Assembly (NCBI GenBank): GCA_947625255.1
Contig: CANQNT010000005.1
Coordinates: 81,385 to 145,384, forward strand
Direction of reading: 5' to 3'
Origin: an uncultured Acetatifactor sp.
GTDB lineage: Bacteria > Bacillota > Clostridia > Lachnospirales > Lachnospiraceae
DNA length: 64,000 nucleotides
Below the pieces are notes generated by a model that saw nothing but the letters and a program-made list of their open reading frames with translations, did no database searches and was not told the origin of the DNA. Shown one piece after another: positions 1 through 7,724 of the stretch. How positions within the stretch are numbered: the first letter of the stretch is position 1; every line of letters begins with the position of its first letter. The position numbers and the translations under genes are program-made.

Positions 1-138
1 CTGGTCATTGCCATCGGCTGTACGGGCGGCAAGCACCGGAGCGTGACATTGGCCAATGAGCTTTATCGTCGGATGAAGGATCAGGGGAATTATGGCCTGA
101 AGCTTTATCATAGGGATGTTTACAACAGAGGTATGTAG
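1..138 (+). CDS. rapZ: RapZ C-terminal end (partial, cut by window edge)
   Basis: Forty-five codons and a TAG stop in frame 1. The peptide contains [19 protein letters not shown], the conserved C-terminal signature of RapZ/YvcJ nucleotide-binding proteins. RapZ is a P-loop protein that binds small RNAs or nucleotide metabolites and is linked to cell-envelope precursor control in several bacteria. The stop lies two bases before the whiA start, so the two genes are almost certainly co-transcribed. The N-terminal P-loop lies outside the window. Confidence 0.9.
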   Translation: MVIAIGCTGGKHRSVTLANELYRRMKDQGNYGLKLYHRDVYNRGM

Positions 139-140
139 GA

Positions 141-1007
141 ATGTCGTTTTCCAGTGAGGTGAAAGAAGAGCTGGCGAAGCGCATCAGTCCTGCCAGGCAT
201 TGTCAGATAGCGGAGTTGGCGGCTTTCATGTGCTTTAGCGGTCAGTATGTACAAGGTGAAAAGGGCCGGTATCAAATCGGTTTTCAGACAGAAAATGAAC
301 AGATTATAAGAAAATGCTTTACATTATTAAAAAAAACATTTAATATAGACTGTGGCGTTGAAATGAGCGAGGATGAGATGCGGGTGTTACAGAATAAATT
401 CGGCAGCCTTGAAGAACCTGTCAGTCATATGCTCATTAAAAATTCTTGCTGTCAGAGAGCTTTTCTCAGAGGAGCTTTTCTCAGCGTGGGTTCTATGAGC
501 GATCCCCGGAAAGGGTATCACTTGGAGTTTGTATGCGATCATGAGGCAAAGGCCGGGCAGCTTCGCGATGTGATACAAGGATTTGGTATAGAGGCGAAGG
601 TCATTCTTCGCAAGAAGTATTACGTCGTTTATCTGAAGGAGGGAGCGGGCATTGTGGATCTGCTCAATGTTATGGAAGCACCGGTATCGCTGATGAATCT
701 GGAAAATCTGCGTATTTTGAAAGAAGTGCGTAATTCCGTGAACCGGCGTGTCAATTGTGAGGCGGCAAATATTACCAAGACGGTGAATGCGGCGGCCAGA
801 CAGATTGAGGACATCGAACTGTTGAGGGAACGGTATGGTTTTCAGAATCTGCCCGAGAGCCTCCGAAAGATGGCGGAGATTCGTCTGGAATATCCGGATG
901 CCTCGTTAAAGGAGTTGGGAGAATATCTGAACCCACCTGTAGGTAAGTCCGGAGTTAATCACAGACTTCGGAAGCTGAGCGAGCTGGCAGAAAGATGGAG
1001 GGCGTAG
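141..1007 (+). CDS. whiA: WhiA, DNA-binding sporulation/cell-division regulator
   Basis: The 288-residue product starts MSFSSEVKEEL, the standard WhiA N-terminus. WhiA has a LAGLIDADG-like N-terminal domain and a C-terminal helix-turn-helix; the end of this protein (EYPDASLKELGEYLNPPVG then KSGVNHRLRKL) is the conserved HTH region. In Bacillus, WhiA associates with the nucleoid and affects division and metabolism; in actinobacteria it controls sporulation. It follows rapZ by two bases and precedes a Crh-like HPr gene, an order found in many Firmicutes. In Bacillus subtilis yvcK sits between rapZ and whiA; here it does not. It is slightly shorter than the usual 305-325 residues. Confidence 0.95.
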   Translation: MSFSSEVKEELAKRISPARHCQIAELAAFMCFSGQYVQGEKGRYQIGFQTENEQIIRKCFTLLKKTFNIDCGVEMSEDEMRVLQNKFGSLEEPVSHMLIKNSCCQRAFLRGAFLSVGSMSDPRKGYHLEFVCDHEAKAGQLRDVIQGFGIEAKVILRKKYYVVYLKEGAGIVDLLNVMEAPVSLMNLENLRILKEVRNSVNRRVNCEAANITKTVNAAARQIEDIELLRERYGFQNLPESLRKMAEIRLEYPDASLKELGEYLNPPVGKSGVNHRLRKLSELAERWRA

Positions 1008-1025
1008 AAATGAGGAGGAACGATT

Positions 1026-1289
1026 ATGACACAAAGGGCAATTGAGATCAAACTGAGCAATGGCTTGGAGGCGCGGCCGATCGCTGTGCTGGTTCAGGTG
1101 GCCAGCAAATATGAGAGCAGCATCTACATCGAGTCCGGTGATAAGAAAGTGAATGCCAAAAGCATTATGGGCATGATGAGTCTGAGTCTGCGCAATGGGG
1201 AGAGCATTGTCGTGAATGCCAGTGGAGCGGATGAACAGGAAGCGGCGAATGACATCGAAAGATTCCTTAGAGGATCCGGCGAATCATAA
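1026..1289 (+). CDS. crh: Crh-like HPr protein (no catalytic histidine)
   Basis: This 87-residue protein belongs to the HPr family of the phosphotransferase system. The usual GLHARP motif reads GLEARP, so residue 15 is glutamate instead of the phosphorylatable histidine, while the regulatory serine is kept exactly at residue 46 in NAKSIMGMMSL. Bacillus Crh has the same logic (Gln15, Ser46): it cannot carry phosphate from enzyme I but can be phosphorylated by HPr kinase and act with CcpA in catabolite repression. That role is inferred here. The position just after whiA matches crh in Bacillus. A good Shine-Dalgarno (GAGGA) precedes the ATG. Confidence 0.85.
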   Translation: MTQRAIEIKLSNGLEARPIAVLVQVASKYESSIYIESGDKKVNAKSIMGMMSLSLRNGESIVVNASGADEQEAANDIERFLRGSGES

Positions 1290-1305
1290 GCGGGTAAAAT
1301 TGGGG

Positions 1306-1348
1306 ACAGAATCAATGGAGCGATGAACTTCTATTGATTCTGTTTTTC
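1306..1348 (+). terminator. Rho-independent terminator after the whiA-crh operon
   Basis: A perfect 11-bp inverted repeat (ACAGAATCAAT at 1306-1316 and its complement at 1333-1343) encloses a 16-nt loop and runs into a T tract. It closes the rapZ-whiA-crh unit. Confidence 0.8.
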
Positions 1349-1419
1349 ATGTGGCCAGGGGATGACGATCTCACGCAGACGAGGCGCCCGTCGTAGGCAT
1401 AATGGAAAGGCGGTATTGC

Positions 1420-2322
1420 ATGGCGGATAAGAAGATGTTGTTTATTTATAATCCTAAGGCAGGGAAAGCGCAAATTCGAAGCAAGCTTTCGGATATTCTG
1501 GAGTTGTTTGCGGACGGAGGCTATGAGGTTACTGTCACTCCTACCAGGAAAAGGGGAGACGCTGTGGAAATTACCGCATACCGGCCTCCGATTTACGATT
1601 TGGTGGTCTGCAGCGGCGGTGACGGCACATTGGACGAAGTGGTCACCGGTATGATGAAAAGTTCTTTCGCCACTCCGATTGGTTATATTCCTGCCGGGAG
1701 TACCAACGACTTCGGCGGCAGTCTGGGATTGCCCAAAAATATGCTGAAAGCAGCGGAAACCATCATTATAGGAGAAAGCTTTTCCTGTGACGTGGGGGCT
1801 TTCAACGAAGATATCTTTGTCTATATCGCGGCTTTTGGACTCTTTACCGATGTTTCCTATGAGACTGGCCAGGACATGAAAAATCTTTTGGGGCATATGG
1901 CTTACTTACTGGAGGGGATGAAACGCCTGTCTTCCATCCGCTCCTATCATATGAAGATCCGGTTTGATGGACAGACCGTGGAAGACGACTTCGTCTTCGG
2001 CATGATCACGAACTCCGTCTCCGTAGGCGGTTTCAAGCATATCACGGGCAACAATGTAAAACTGGATGACGGAGTTTTTGAAGTGACCCTGATCAAGCTT
2101 CCCAAAAACGCTGTGGAATTAAACAATATCATGGTATCTCTTTTAAACCGTGATATCGACACTGACGCCATGTACTGTTTCCGCACTGCCAGTCTGACCA
2201 TTGAATCCCAGGAAGAGGTCGCCTGGACGCTGGATGGAGAGTATGGTGGTTCCCACAAGGAAGTTTCCATTTTCAACCGCCGTCAGGCCATCCAAATGCG
2301 TATCAAAAAACAGAGCCAGTAA
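1420..2322 (+). CDS. Diacylglycerol/lipid kinase (DagK/YegS family)
   Basis: A 300-residue member of the DAGK catalytic-domain family that phosphorylates diacylglycerol or related lipids, recycling them into phospholipid synthesis. Visible motifs are the nucleotide-binding GGDGTLDEV (GGDGT at residues 66-70) and YIPAGSTNDF. The protein is soluble and membrane-associated, unlike the small integral DgkA. The frame is open from 1402, but the ATG at 1420 has AAGGCGG six bases upstream and gives the normal start MADKKMLFIYNPKAG, so it is preferred. The exact lipid substrate cannot be read from sequence. The gene stands alone between a terminator and the aldolase gene. Confidence 0.85.
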   Translation: MADKKMLFIYNPKAGKAQIRSKLSDILELFADGGYEVTVTPTRKRGDAVEITAYRPPIYDLVVCSGGDGTLDEVVTGMMKSSFATPIGYIPAGSTNDFGGSLGLPKNMLKAAETIIIGESFSCDVGAFNEDIFVYIAAFGLFTDVSYETGQDMKNLLGHMAYLLEGMKRLSSIRSYHMKIRFDGQTVEDDFVFGMITNSVSVGGFKHITGNNVKLDDGVFEVTLIKLPKNAVELNNIMVSLLNRDIDTDAMYCFRTASLTIESQEEVAWTLDGEYGGSHKEVSIFNRRQAIQMRIKKQSQ

Positions 2323-2375
2323 ATTGAAAGCTCAAAAGTGGCTCAAAAGCGGCATAAGAAAAAATACAAACCCTA

Positions 2376-2404
2376 TTTCCTTTTTGGGAAAATTATGTTA
2401 TATT
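2376..2404 (+). promoter_or_regulatory. Possible promoter of fba
   Basis: TATATT at 2399-2404 with a poor -35 (TTTCCT, 2376-2381) at 17-bp spacing, about 100 bp before the aldolase start. The -10 is reasonable and the -35 weak. Confidence 0.3.
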
Positions 2405-2502
2405 TATAGCAAAGTAGGCGGTTTCGGGCAGATCAACGATTTCTGATCCTGAATCGCCATCAAATACCCGCAAGGGCAATCTAAATAATGGAGGTAATTA
2501 CA

Positions 2503-3366
2503 ATGTTAGTATCTGCAACTGAGATGCTTCAAAAAGCAAAAGCGGGCCATTATGCGGTAGGCCAGTTCAACATTAACAACCTGGAATGGACCAAGGCGAT
2601 TCTTCTGACCGCGCAGGAGAACAATTCTCCCGTCATTCTCGGTGTTTCCGAGGGCGCGGGCAAGTATATGGGCGGTTTCCATGTCGTAGTAGGCATGGTA
2701 AAGGGTATGCTTCAGGATTTGAATATTACCGTTCCCGTAGCGCTTCATTTGGATCACGGTACTTTTGAAGGCTGCTATAAGTGTATCGAAGCAGGCTTCT
2801 CATCCATTATGTTTGACGGCTCCCATTATCCCATTGATGAGAACGTTGCCAAGACCACGCAGCTGGTGGCGGATGCCCATGCAAAGGGCATTTCCATTGA
2901 GGCTGAGGTAGGTGCCATCGGCGGTGAGGAAGATGGTGTCGTAGGCATGGGCGAGTGCGCTGATCCGAACGAGTGCAAGATGATCGCTGATCTGGGCGTT
3001 GACTTCCTGGCTGCAGGTATTGGCAACATTCATGGCAAGTATCCCGCAAACTGGCCAGGCCTGAGCTTTGAGACCCTGGATGCCGTTCAGCAGAAGACCG
3101 GCGATCTGCCTCTGGTGCTTCATGGCGGCACGGGCATTCCCGCTGACATGATCAAGAAAGCCATTTCCCTGGGTGTTGCAAAGATTAATGTGAACACCGA
3201 GTGCCAGCTGTCCTTTGCCGCTGCTACCCGTAAGTACGTCGAGGAAGGCAAGGATCTGCAGGGCAAGGGCTTCGATCCTCGTAAGCTTCTGGCTCCTGGC
3301 TTCCAGGCCATTAAGGACACTGTGAAGGAGAAAATGGAACTGTTTGGATCCGTTGGCAAGGCATAA
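2503..3366 (+). CDS. fba: Class II fructose-1,6-bisphosphate aldolase
   Basis: A 287-residue zinc-dependent aldolase of glycolysis and gluconeogenesis, cleaving fructose-1,6-bisphosphate to glyceraldehyde-3-phosphate and DHAP. HLDHG (residues 82-86) holds the catalytic aspartate and a zinc histidine; GSHYP, the glutamate in EVGAIGG, NIHGKY and LHGGTGIP complete the metal and phosphate sites, and KINVNTE binds substrate. The frame opens at an ATG at 2488, but that codon lies against the Shine-Dalgarno GGAGG (2490-2494). The ATG at 2503 has correct spacing and gives the family start MLVSATEML. Length matches Bacillus FbaA. A strong terminator follows. Confidence 0.95.
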   Translation: MLVSATEMLQKAKAGHYAVGQFNINNLEWTKAILLTAQENNSPVILGVSEGAGKYMGGFHVVVGMVKGMLQDLNITVPVALHLDHGTFEGCYKCIEAGFSSIMFDGSHYPIDENVAKTTQLVADAHAKGISIEAEVGAIGGEEDGVVGMGECADPNECKMIADLGVDFLAAGIGNIHGKYPANWPGLSFETLDAVQQKTGDLPLVLHGGTGIPADMIKKAISLGVAKINVNTECQLSFAAATRKYVEEGKDLQGKGFDPRKLLAPGFQAIKDTVKEKMELFGSVGKA

Positions 3367-3430
3367 AAAGCCCAAAAGGGGACTGGCCGAAATTATGATC
3401 TGTGGCAAGTAGACGAAATACAAAGAATTT

Positions 3431-3466
3431 ATACCGCCGAGAACAGTGAGTTCTCGGCGGTATTTT
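3431..3466. terminator. Terminator after fba, probably bidirectional
   Basis: A perfect 14-bp stem (ATACCGCCGAGAAC at 3431-3444, complement at 3450-3463) with loop AGTGA, followed by TTTT. It separates fba from the convergent minus-strand gene ending at 3512, and the AT-rich left flank lets it serve both. Confidence 0.9.
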
Positions 3467-3511
3467 ACAAGGTCCATCTCTCTGGGCCGGAAAAAGCGAA
3501 AGCAAAATGGA

Positions 3512-4594
3512 TCATATGGACGCAAAAGGATCGTTCTGGGTCTGCTGCATTACGGCGTTGTAATGTGCCAGGAATTCTTCCCGGTTCTTGCGGAACATTT
3601 TGTCAAGCTCATCGCTGTAGCCTAAAGTGATATGGGGATAGTTTTCGGCCAGCGTCTTTAAAATGGCCTGCGCCTGCTCTTCGTTGGCTACGCTCACGCT
3701 CTCTTTCTTGCCGTCCAGAAGGCCCAGCATCACAGAATACTCATGACCAACGGTAAAACCGTTTCTTTTTTTGGTAACGGTGTACTGGTAAGCCCAGACA
3801 ATCTTTGAAATCTCGCAGAAAATTGTGCGCGCCCCATTATGGCCGCAGAAAAACTGGTTGTTGAGCTTGATCCCGTTTACTTCCGGAGTGGAACTCAGGA
3901 AATTTTCCACCTTTTCGCGCGTGGCTTCCGGATTGGCACTGGCGGAAATATATTTTGTGATGCTCTTCTGGTAAGCGCCGCTCAGAACTCTGATCAGGAG
4001 AAATATGGCAATCGCCACCATGGTCAGCGCCAGACACCCGCAGCCGATAACGCCACCCTTATCGTAGGCGCCGATCTGATCCGTATCCAGATAGTAAGGC
4101 AGAATGATGGACTGGGATTCCTCATCCAGATTATACCAATCCCACCAATCCCTATAATACTTCAGGCTATCGCTTGGCATTTTGCGAATGGTTCCGCTGA
4201 TCTTGTACTGCCTGGCGATGACCGCGTCTTCATCGGCTTCCTCATCCAAATAGCTGAAGCAGGCTTCCATCAGGGCTTCCGCACGCTTAATGCCGCTCTT
4301 CGGCACGCGGAGCCCTATGTAATAATCAGAGCCCCCATCGATAATATATTCCATGGCTACCGTCTTGTCGCCGTCCACTTCTTCCACGTAGCTCCCATAG
4401 ATGAAGTACAGCGTGCCGGACAAATAGGTGCCATCCAGATCTTCCGCGGAGAAATCCACTTCATCCAGGTTCTGGCCGTTGGCAATCGTCATCAACGCCG
4501 GAATCACGTTGTACATGGCGAAGCCAAAAACAAACGCCAGCACAATGAAAACAAAGAGCATCTCCTTTAACGCTTTTTTCCTTAGTTCTTTCAT
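3512..4594 (-). CDS. Hypothetical two-TM membrane protein
   Basis: A 360-residue protein I cannot assign to a characterised family. It has an N-terminal membrane segment (MLFVFIVLAFVFGFAMYNV, about residues 12-30), a 150-residue probably extracytoplasmic region rich in acidic and aromatic residues, a second membrane segment (CGCLALTMVAIAIFLLIRVL), and a C-terminal cytoplasmic domain of about 150 residues containing AYQYTVTKKRNGFTVGHEY that resembles small PH-like membrane-anchored domains. The frame extends six codons upstream to 4612, but the AGGAGG Shine-Dalgarno lies inside that extension, so the ATG at 4594 (MKELRKKALK) is the start. It has its own promoter and convergent neighbours; no function is claimed. 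Confidence 0.75.
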   Translation of the reverse strand: MKELRKKALKEMLFVFIVLAFVFGFAMYNVIPALMTIANGQNLDEVDFSAEDLDGTYLSGTLYFIYGSYVEEVDGDKTVAMEYIIDGGSDYYIGLRVPKSGIKRAEALMEACFSYLDEEADEDAVIARQYKISGTIRKMPSDSLKYYRDWWDWYNLDEESQSIILPYYLDTDQIGAYDKGGVIGCGCLALTMVAIAIFLLIRVLSGAYQKSITKYISASANPEATREKVENFLSSTPEVNGIKLNNQFFCGHNGARTIFCEISKIVWAYQYTVTKKRNGFTVGHEYSVMLGLLDGKKESVSVANEEQAQAILKTLAENYPHITLGYSDELDKMFRKNREEFLAHYNAVMQQTQNDPFASI

Positions 4595-4649
4595 TTGTTC
4601 AATCCTCCTCATAGATAATAAAACCTGTTATCCCCAATATATCAAAATC

Positions 4650-4677
4650 ATTATACTACTTTGCGCGTAAAATTCAA
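4650..4677 (-). promoter_or_regulatory. Promoter of the two-TM protein gene
   Basis: On the minus strand TTGAAT (4672-4677) and a perfect TATAAT (4650-4655) are spaced by 16 bp, about 55 bp before the start codon. Confidence 0.65.
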
Positions 4678-4774
4678 CTGGAAAGAGGAGAGAACGGTTC
4701 CGAAAAATGGTGAATAAAAATGGAAAAATGTCGAATTATATTGAAAAGGAAGAAAAGTCTTCTAAAAAGGGAGG

Positions 4775-4802
4775 ATGCCAGGAAAATCGCTTTTCCTGGC
4801 AT
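4775..4802. terminator. Hairpin terminator downstream of the cyclophilin gene
   Basis: ATGCCAGGAAAA (4775-4786), a TCGC loop and its perfect complement (4791-4802). Flanking AT-rich sequence gives short T runs on both strands. It lies 175 bp past the cyclophilin stop on the minus strand. Apart from this hairpin and the promoter at 4650-4677, the 4613-4976 gap shows nothing recognisable. Confidence 0.55.
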
Positions 4803-4976
4803 TTATTATGAAAAAGTTATTTGATAAACAATAAGCTGTTGTGATCATCGATCGAAACACTCATGATTTACACCCTTTTCTAAATTCCAGTATAGCGAAA
4901 AGTGATGTATAAACCATGATTTGAAATTAAAGAAACATTTAACCTTTTGTGAATAAAGTATGAACAAAGGCCGCCT

Positions 4977-5507
4977 TCATCTGTCCTTTAATTTATCCGG
5001 TTCCGGATAGGTCACGCCGAAGGTTTCCACGGTCATGGACCGGATAACCTGCTTATTCAGGGGCCGGTCACTGTAATCAGTGCGCGTGCGCGCGATTTTG
5101 TCCACCACGTCCATGCCTTCGGTTACCTTGCCAAAGGCCGCGTAGCTGCCGTCAAGATGAGGAGAGGTTTTGTGCATGATGAAAAACTGGGACCCGGCGG
5201 AATTGGGATTCATGGCGCGCGCCATGGAGAGTACGCCCTCCGTGTGCTTCAGGTCATTTTTCACGCCGTTGGAGGCAAACTCGCCCTTGATACAGTAGCC
5301 GGGACCTCCCATTCCCGTGCCGTCGGGGCAGCCGCCCTGGATCATGAAGCCGTTGATCACACGATGAAAAGTCAGCCCATCGTAAAAATGCTTTTGAATC
5401 AGGCTGATAAAGTTATTGACGGAAATCGGCGCCGCTTCCGGATACAATTCGGCCTTGATGACATCGCCGTTTTCCATGGTAATGGTTACAATTGGATTTT
5501 GAGCCAT
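4977..5507 (-). CDS. Cyclophilin-type peptidyl-prolyl cis-trans isomerase
   Basis: A 176-residue cytosolic cyclophilin (no signal peptide) that catalyses proline isomerisation during folding. FHRVINGFMIQGG, GTGMGGPGY, the active-site block SMARAMNPNSAGSQFFI and the C-terminal FGKVTEGMDVVDKIA are all present. The tryptophan that contacts cyclosporin in eukaryotic CypA is replaced by histidine (SPHLDGSYAAFGKV), common in bacterial single-domain forms. AAAGGAAAG precedes the ATG. Monocistronic. Confidence 0.93.
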   Translation of the reverse strand: MAQNPIVTITMENGDVIKAELYPEAAPISVNNFISLIQKHFYDGLTFHRVINGFMIQGGCPDGTGMGGPGYCIKGEFASNGVKNDLKHTEGVLSMARAMNPNSAGSQFFIMHKTSPHLDGSYAAFGKVTEGMDVVDKIARTRTDYSDRPLNKQVIRSMTVETFGVTYPEPDKLKDR

Positions 5508-5550
5508 ATTTTGCTTTCCTTTCTGGAATGATTATTTTGACATCTCTTTT

Positions 5551-5579
5551 ATTTTAGCGTATTATGAAAAAAACGTAAA
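5551..5579 (-). promoter_or_regulatory. Promoter of the cyclophilin gene
   Basis: Minus-strand TTTACG (5574-5579), 17-bp spacer, TAAAAT (5551-5556), about 45 bp upstream of the start. The TTG start and Shine-Dalgarno of the divergent GNAT gene begin just beyond it. Confidence 0.55.
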
Positions 5580-5592
5580 GGGGGAACAGAGA

Positions 5593-6477
5593 TTGTTTTA
5601 TCTGAAAAAAATCCGCGTGCTGCTGGCGGAGGAACGCGCGTGGCCGGCACTTCTTGCCTTGGGAGAGACTTTGCGTGTCCAGGGGATCGCCATGGAGCGG
5701 GCGGCTGCCGCGGGCTCTGTGGTCCTGGCTGAGCATGGGGATGGGATATTATGGATTACAGATTCCCCGGAATATGCCCGTGACCTGATGGCAAGGGAAT
5801 TGCCCCTGTTAATTTACCTGCATCCCTGGAATGCTTCGGAATCCTTTCCCATGGCGGGTTTTGCCATGCGGGAGCCCCAGGACCTGGACGCGGAATACCT
5901 GGAACAAGTCTATCGGCGCTTCGCCGGAATTCCCTGGCATATTTTGACGACCAGGCGCTGCGTCGTCCGCGAGATGTGTATTCAGGACGCCCCTGAATTG
6001 GAAGCCATCTATGCCCATCCGGCAATCCGTGGAACGGTGGGGGATTTATACCGCGCCGAAACCAGGCAAACCAAGGGATTCGGAAAATTCCCGGATTCCA
6101 TGGAAGTTTGCAGAAAATATCTGGAGGATTATATCCGACAGGTTTATCCGCTCTATCAGTATGGAATCTGGATCATCGTGGAGCGGGAAACCAGCCGCGT
6201 CATAGGACGTGCCGGATTTCGCCATTTGGAGGGAGAGCTCCCTGATCTGGGCTATCTGGTGGCCGTTCCTTACCAGCGTCAGGGTTACGCCTGGGAGGTT
6301 TGCACCGGGATTTTGGCTTATGCCGGAGATGTTCTGGGTTTCCGCCGGGTTCAGGCCCGCGTCGCCCCCGATAATACGCCCTCTCTTTCCTTGTGCCAAA
6401 AACTGGGTTTCCGGAGGGCCGGCGAGGTCGTGGAAGACGGCATGACTTATCTGCGTTTTGAAAAGACCCTGGCATGA
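5593..6477 (+). CDS. GNAT-family N-acetyltransferase with N-terminal extension
   Basis: A 294-residue protein. The C-terminal 165 residues are a GNAT acetyltransferase fold: start RCVVREMCIQDAPELEAIY, a central GYLVAVPYQRQGYAWEV acetyl-CoA pyrophosphate-binding segment (the Q/R-x-x-G-x-A position reads QRQGYA) and the end DNTPSLSLCQKLGFRRAGE, typical of RimJ/RimL-like enzymes. The first 125 residues are not a recognisable domain; they have the look of a receiver-like alpha/beta fold (VLLAEERAWPALLALG, GILWITDSP) but I would not name it. The start is TTG with AAGGGGG eight bases upstream. Acetyl acceptor unknown. Confidence 0.75.
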   Translation: MFYLKKIRVLLAEERAWPALLALGETLRVQGIAMERAAAAGSVVLAEHGDGILWITDSPEYARDLMARELPLLIYLHPWNASESFPMAGFAMREPQDLDAEYLEQVYRRFAGIPWHILTTRRCVVREMCIQDAPELEAIYAHPAIRGTVGDLYRAETRQTKGFGKFPDSMEVCRKYLEDYIRQVYPLYQYGIWIIVERETSRVIGRAGFRHLEGELPDLGYLVAVPYQRQGYAWEVCTGILAYAGDVLGFRRVQARVAPDNTPSLSLCQKLGFRRAGEVVEDGMTYLRFEKTLA

Positions 6478-6516
6478 ATGTATAATATGATACGCGGATT
6501 CTTGTTGCAAAATTCC

Positions 6517-6545
6517 TTGCTTTTCCCTCTTAATGTTTGTATAAT
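6517..6545 (+). promoter_or_regulatory. Promoter of nagA operon
   Basis: TTGCTT (6517-6522), 17-bp spacer, perfect TATAAT (6540-6545), 40 bp before the nagA ATG. Confidence 0.75.
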
Positions 6546-6584
6546 ATTACTATCCTGAAAGAGAAAGAGCGTGAGGAAATTCAT

Positions 6585-7724
6585 ATGAAAGCAATTGTAA
6601 ACGGAAAATTGATCCTAAGGGATCGGATCCTTACGGGCAAGGCGCTTTTGTACACCGACGTGATCGAGGGAATCGTGGATGCTGACAAGGTACCGGCGGA
6701 AGCGGAAATCTTGGATGCGAGCGGCAAGTATGTGGCTCCGGGTCTGATCGATCTGCACATTCACGGTTATTTGGGCAAGGATGTTTGTGACGGAGAAGAA
6801 GAGAGCATCCGCACCATTGCCGCGGGAATCGTGCGGAATGGCGTGACAGGCTTCCTGCCCACTACCATGACCGTGGACAAGCGGATGATCATCAAGGCCC
6901 TGGAGGTCTGCCGTGCCCTGAAAGAGGAGAGCAAGACCTGGAACGGAACGTCGATCCTCGGTGTCCATGCGGAAGGACCCTACATCAATCCTAAGAAAAA
7001 GGGAGCCCAGGACCCGCAGTACATTTTGAAGCCGGATGCCGCGTTTGTCAAGGAATATGCGGACATTATCAGGCTTATTACCCTGGCGCCCGAGATGGAT
7101 GAGGATTTTGCGGCGATCCGTGAGATCAGGCGCGACACAAATGTGTTGATTTCCATGGGGCATACCGATGCGGACTATGACACTGCCGTGGCCTCCACTT
7201 TGGCCGGTGTGGGTCATGCGACCCATCTGTTCAACGCCATGAGCGCTTTGGCCCATCGGAACCCTGGCGTCGTGGGAGCGGCCCTGAACACGGAGGTAAC
7301 CGTGGAATTGATCGTGGATACCTTCCATGTCAATCCCGCTTTGTACCCGATCGTGTACAAGCTAAAGGGTGACAAGCTTTGCTTTATTACGGACTGCCTT
7401 CCTGCCGGCGGTCTGCCGGACGGTGAATACACGTTGGGCGGACAACGCTTTGTGTCCAGGGGAATCGAGTGCCGCTTGCCTGACGGAACCATTGCCGGTT
7501 CCATTTTAAAACTGAATAAGGGAGTCTGGAATGTTTATTCCAACAGCAACATTCCGCTGTATGAATGCGTCAACTGCGCATCACTGAATCCGGCCAGGGC
7601 CATTGGCCTGGATGCCCGCAAGGGCTCCATCGAGGTTGGCAAGGATGCTGATCTGATTATCACGGATTCTGAATTTAACGTGGAAAAAACCATTATTGGA
7701 GGAACGATACGTTATGGAGCTTAA
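6585..7724 (+). CDS. nagA: N-acetylglucosamine-6-phosphate deacetylase
   Basis: A 379-residue amidohydrolase that deacetylates GlcNAc-6-phosphate to glucosamine-6-phosphate, the entry step for amino sugars from peptidoglycan or mucin glycans. Metal and catalytic motifs are visible: DLHIHGYLG, GVHAEGPYINP, SMGHTDADYD, HLFNAMSALAHR and FITDCLPAGG with the catalytic aspartate. The open frame reaches 6537 through part of the promoter; GAGGA at 6573-6577 places translation at the ATG at 6585 (MKAIVNGKLIL). The next gene overlaps it by 11 bases. Confidence 0.95.
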   Translation: MKAIVNGKLILRDRILTGKALLYTDVIEGIVDADKVPAEAEILDASGKYVAPGLIDLHIHGYLGKDVCDGEEESIRTIAAGIVRNGVTGFLPTTMTVDKRMIIKALEVCRALKEESKTWNGTSILGVHAEGPYINPKKKGAQDPQYILKPDAAFVKEYADIIRLITLAPEMDEDFAAIREIRRDTNVLISMGHTDADYDTAVASTLAGVGHATHLFNAMSALAHRNPGVVGAALNTEVTVELIVDTFHVNPALYPIVYKLKGDKLCFITDCLPAGGLPDGEYTLGGQRFVSRGIECRLPDGTIAGSILKLNKGVWNVYSNSNIPLYECVNCASLNPARAIGLDARKGSIEVGKDADLIITDSEFNVEKTIIGGTIRYGA

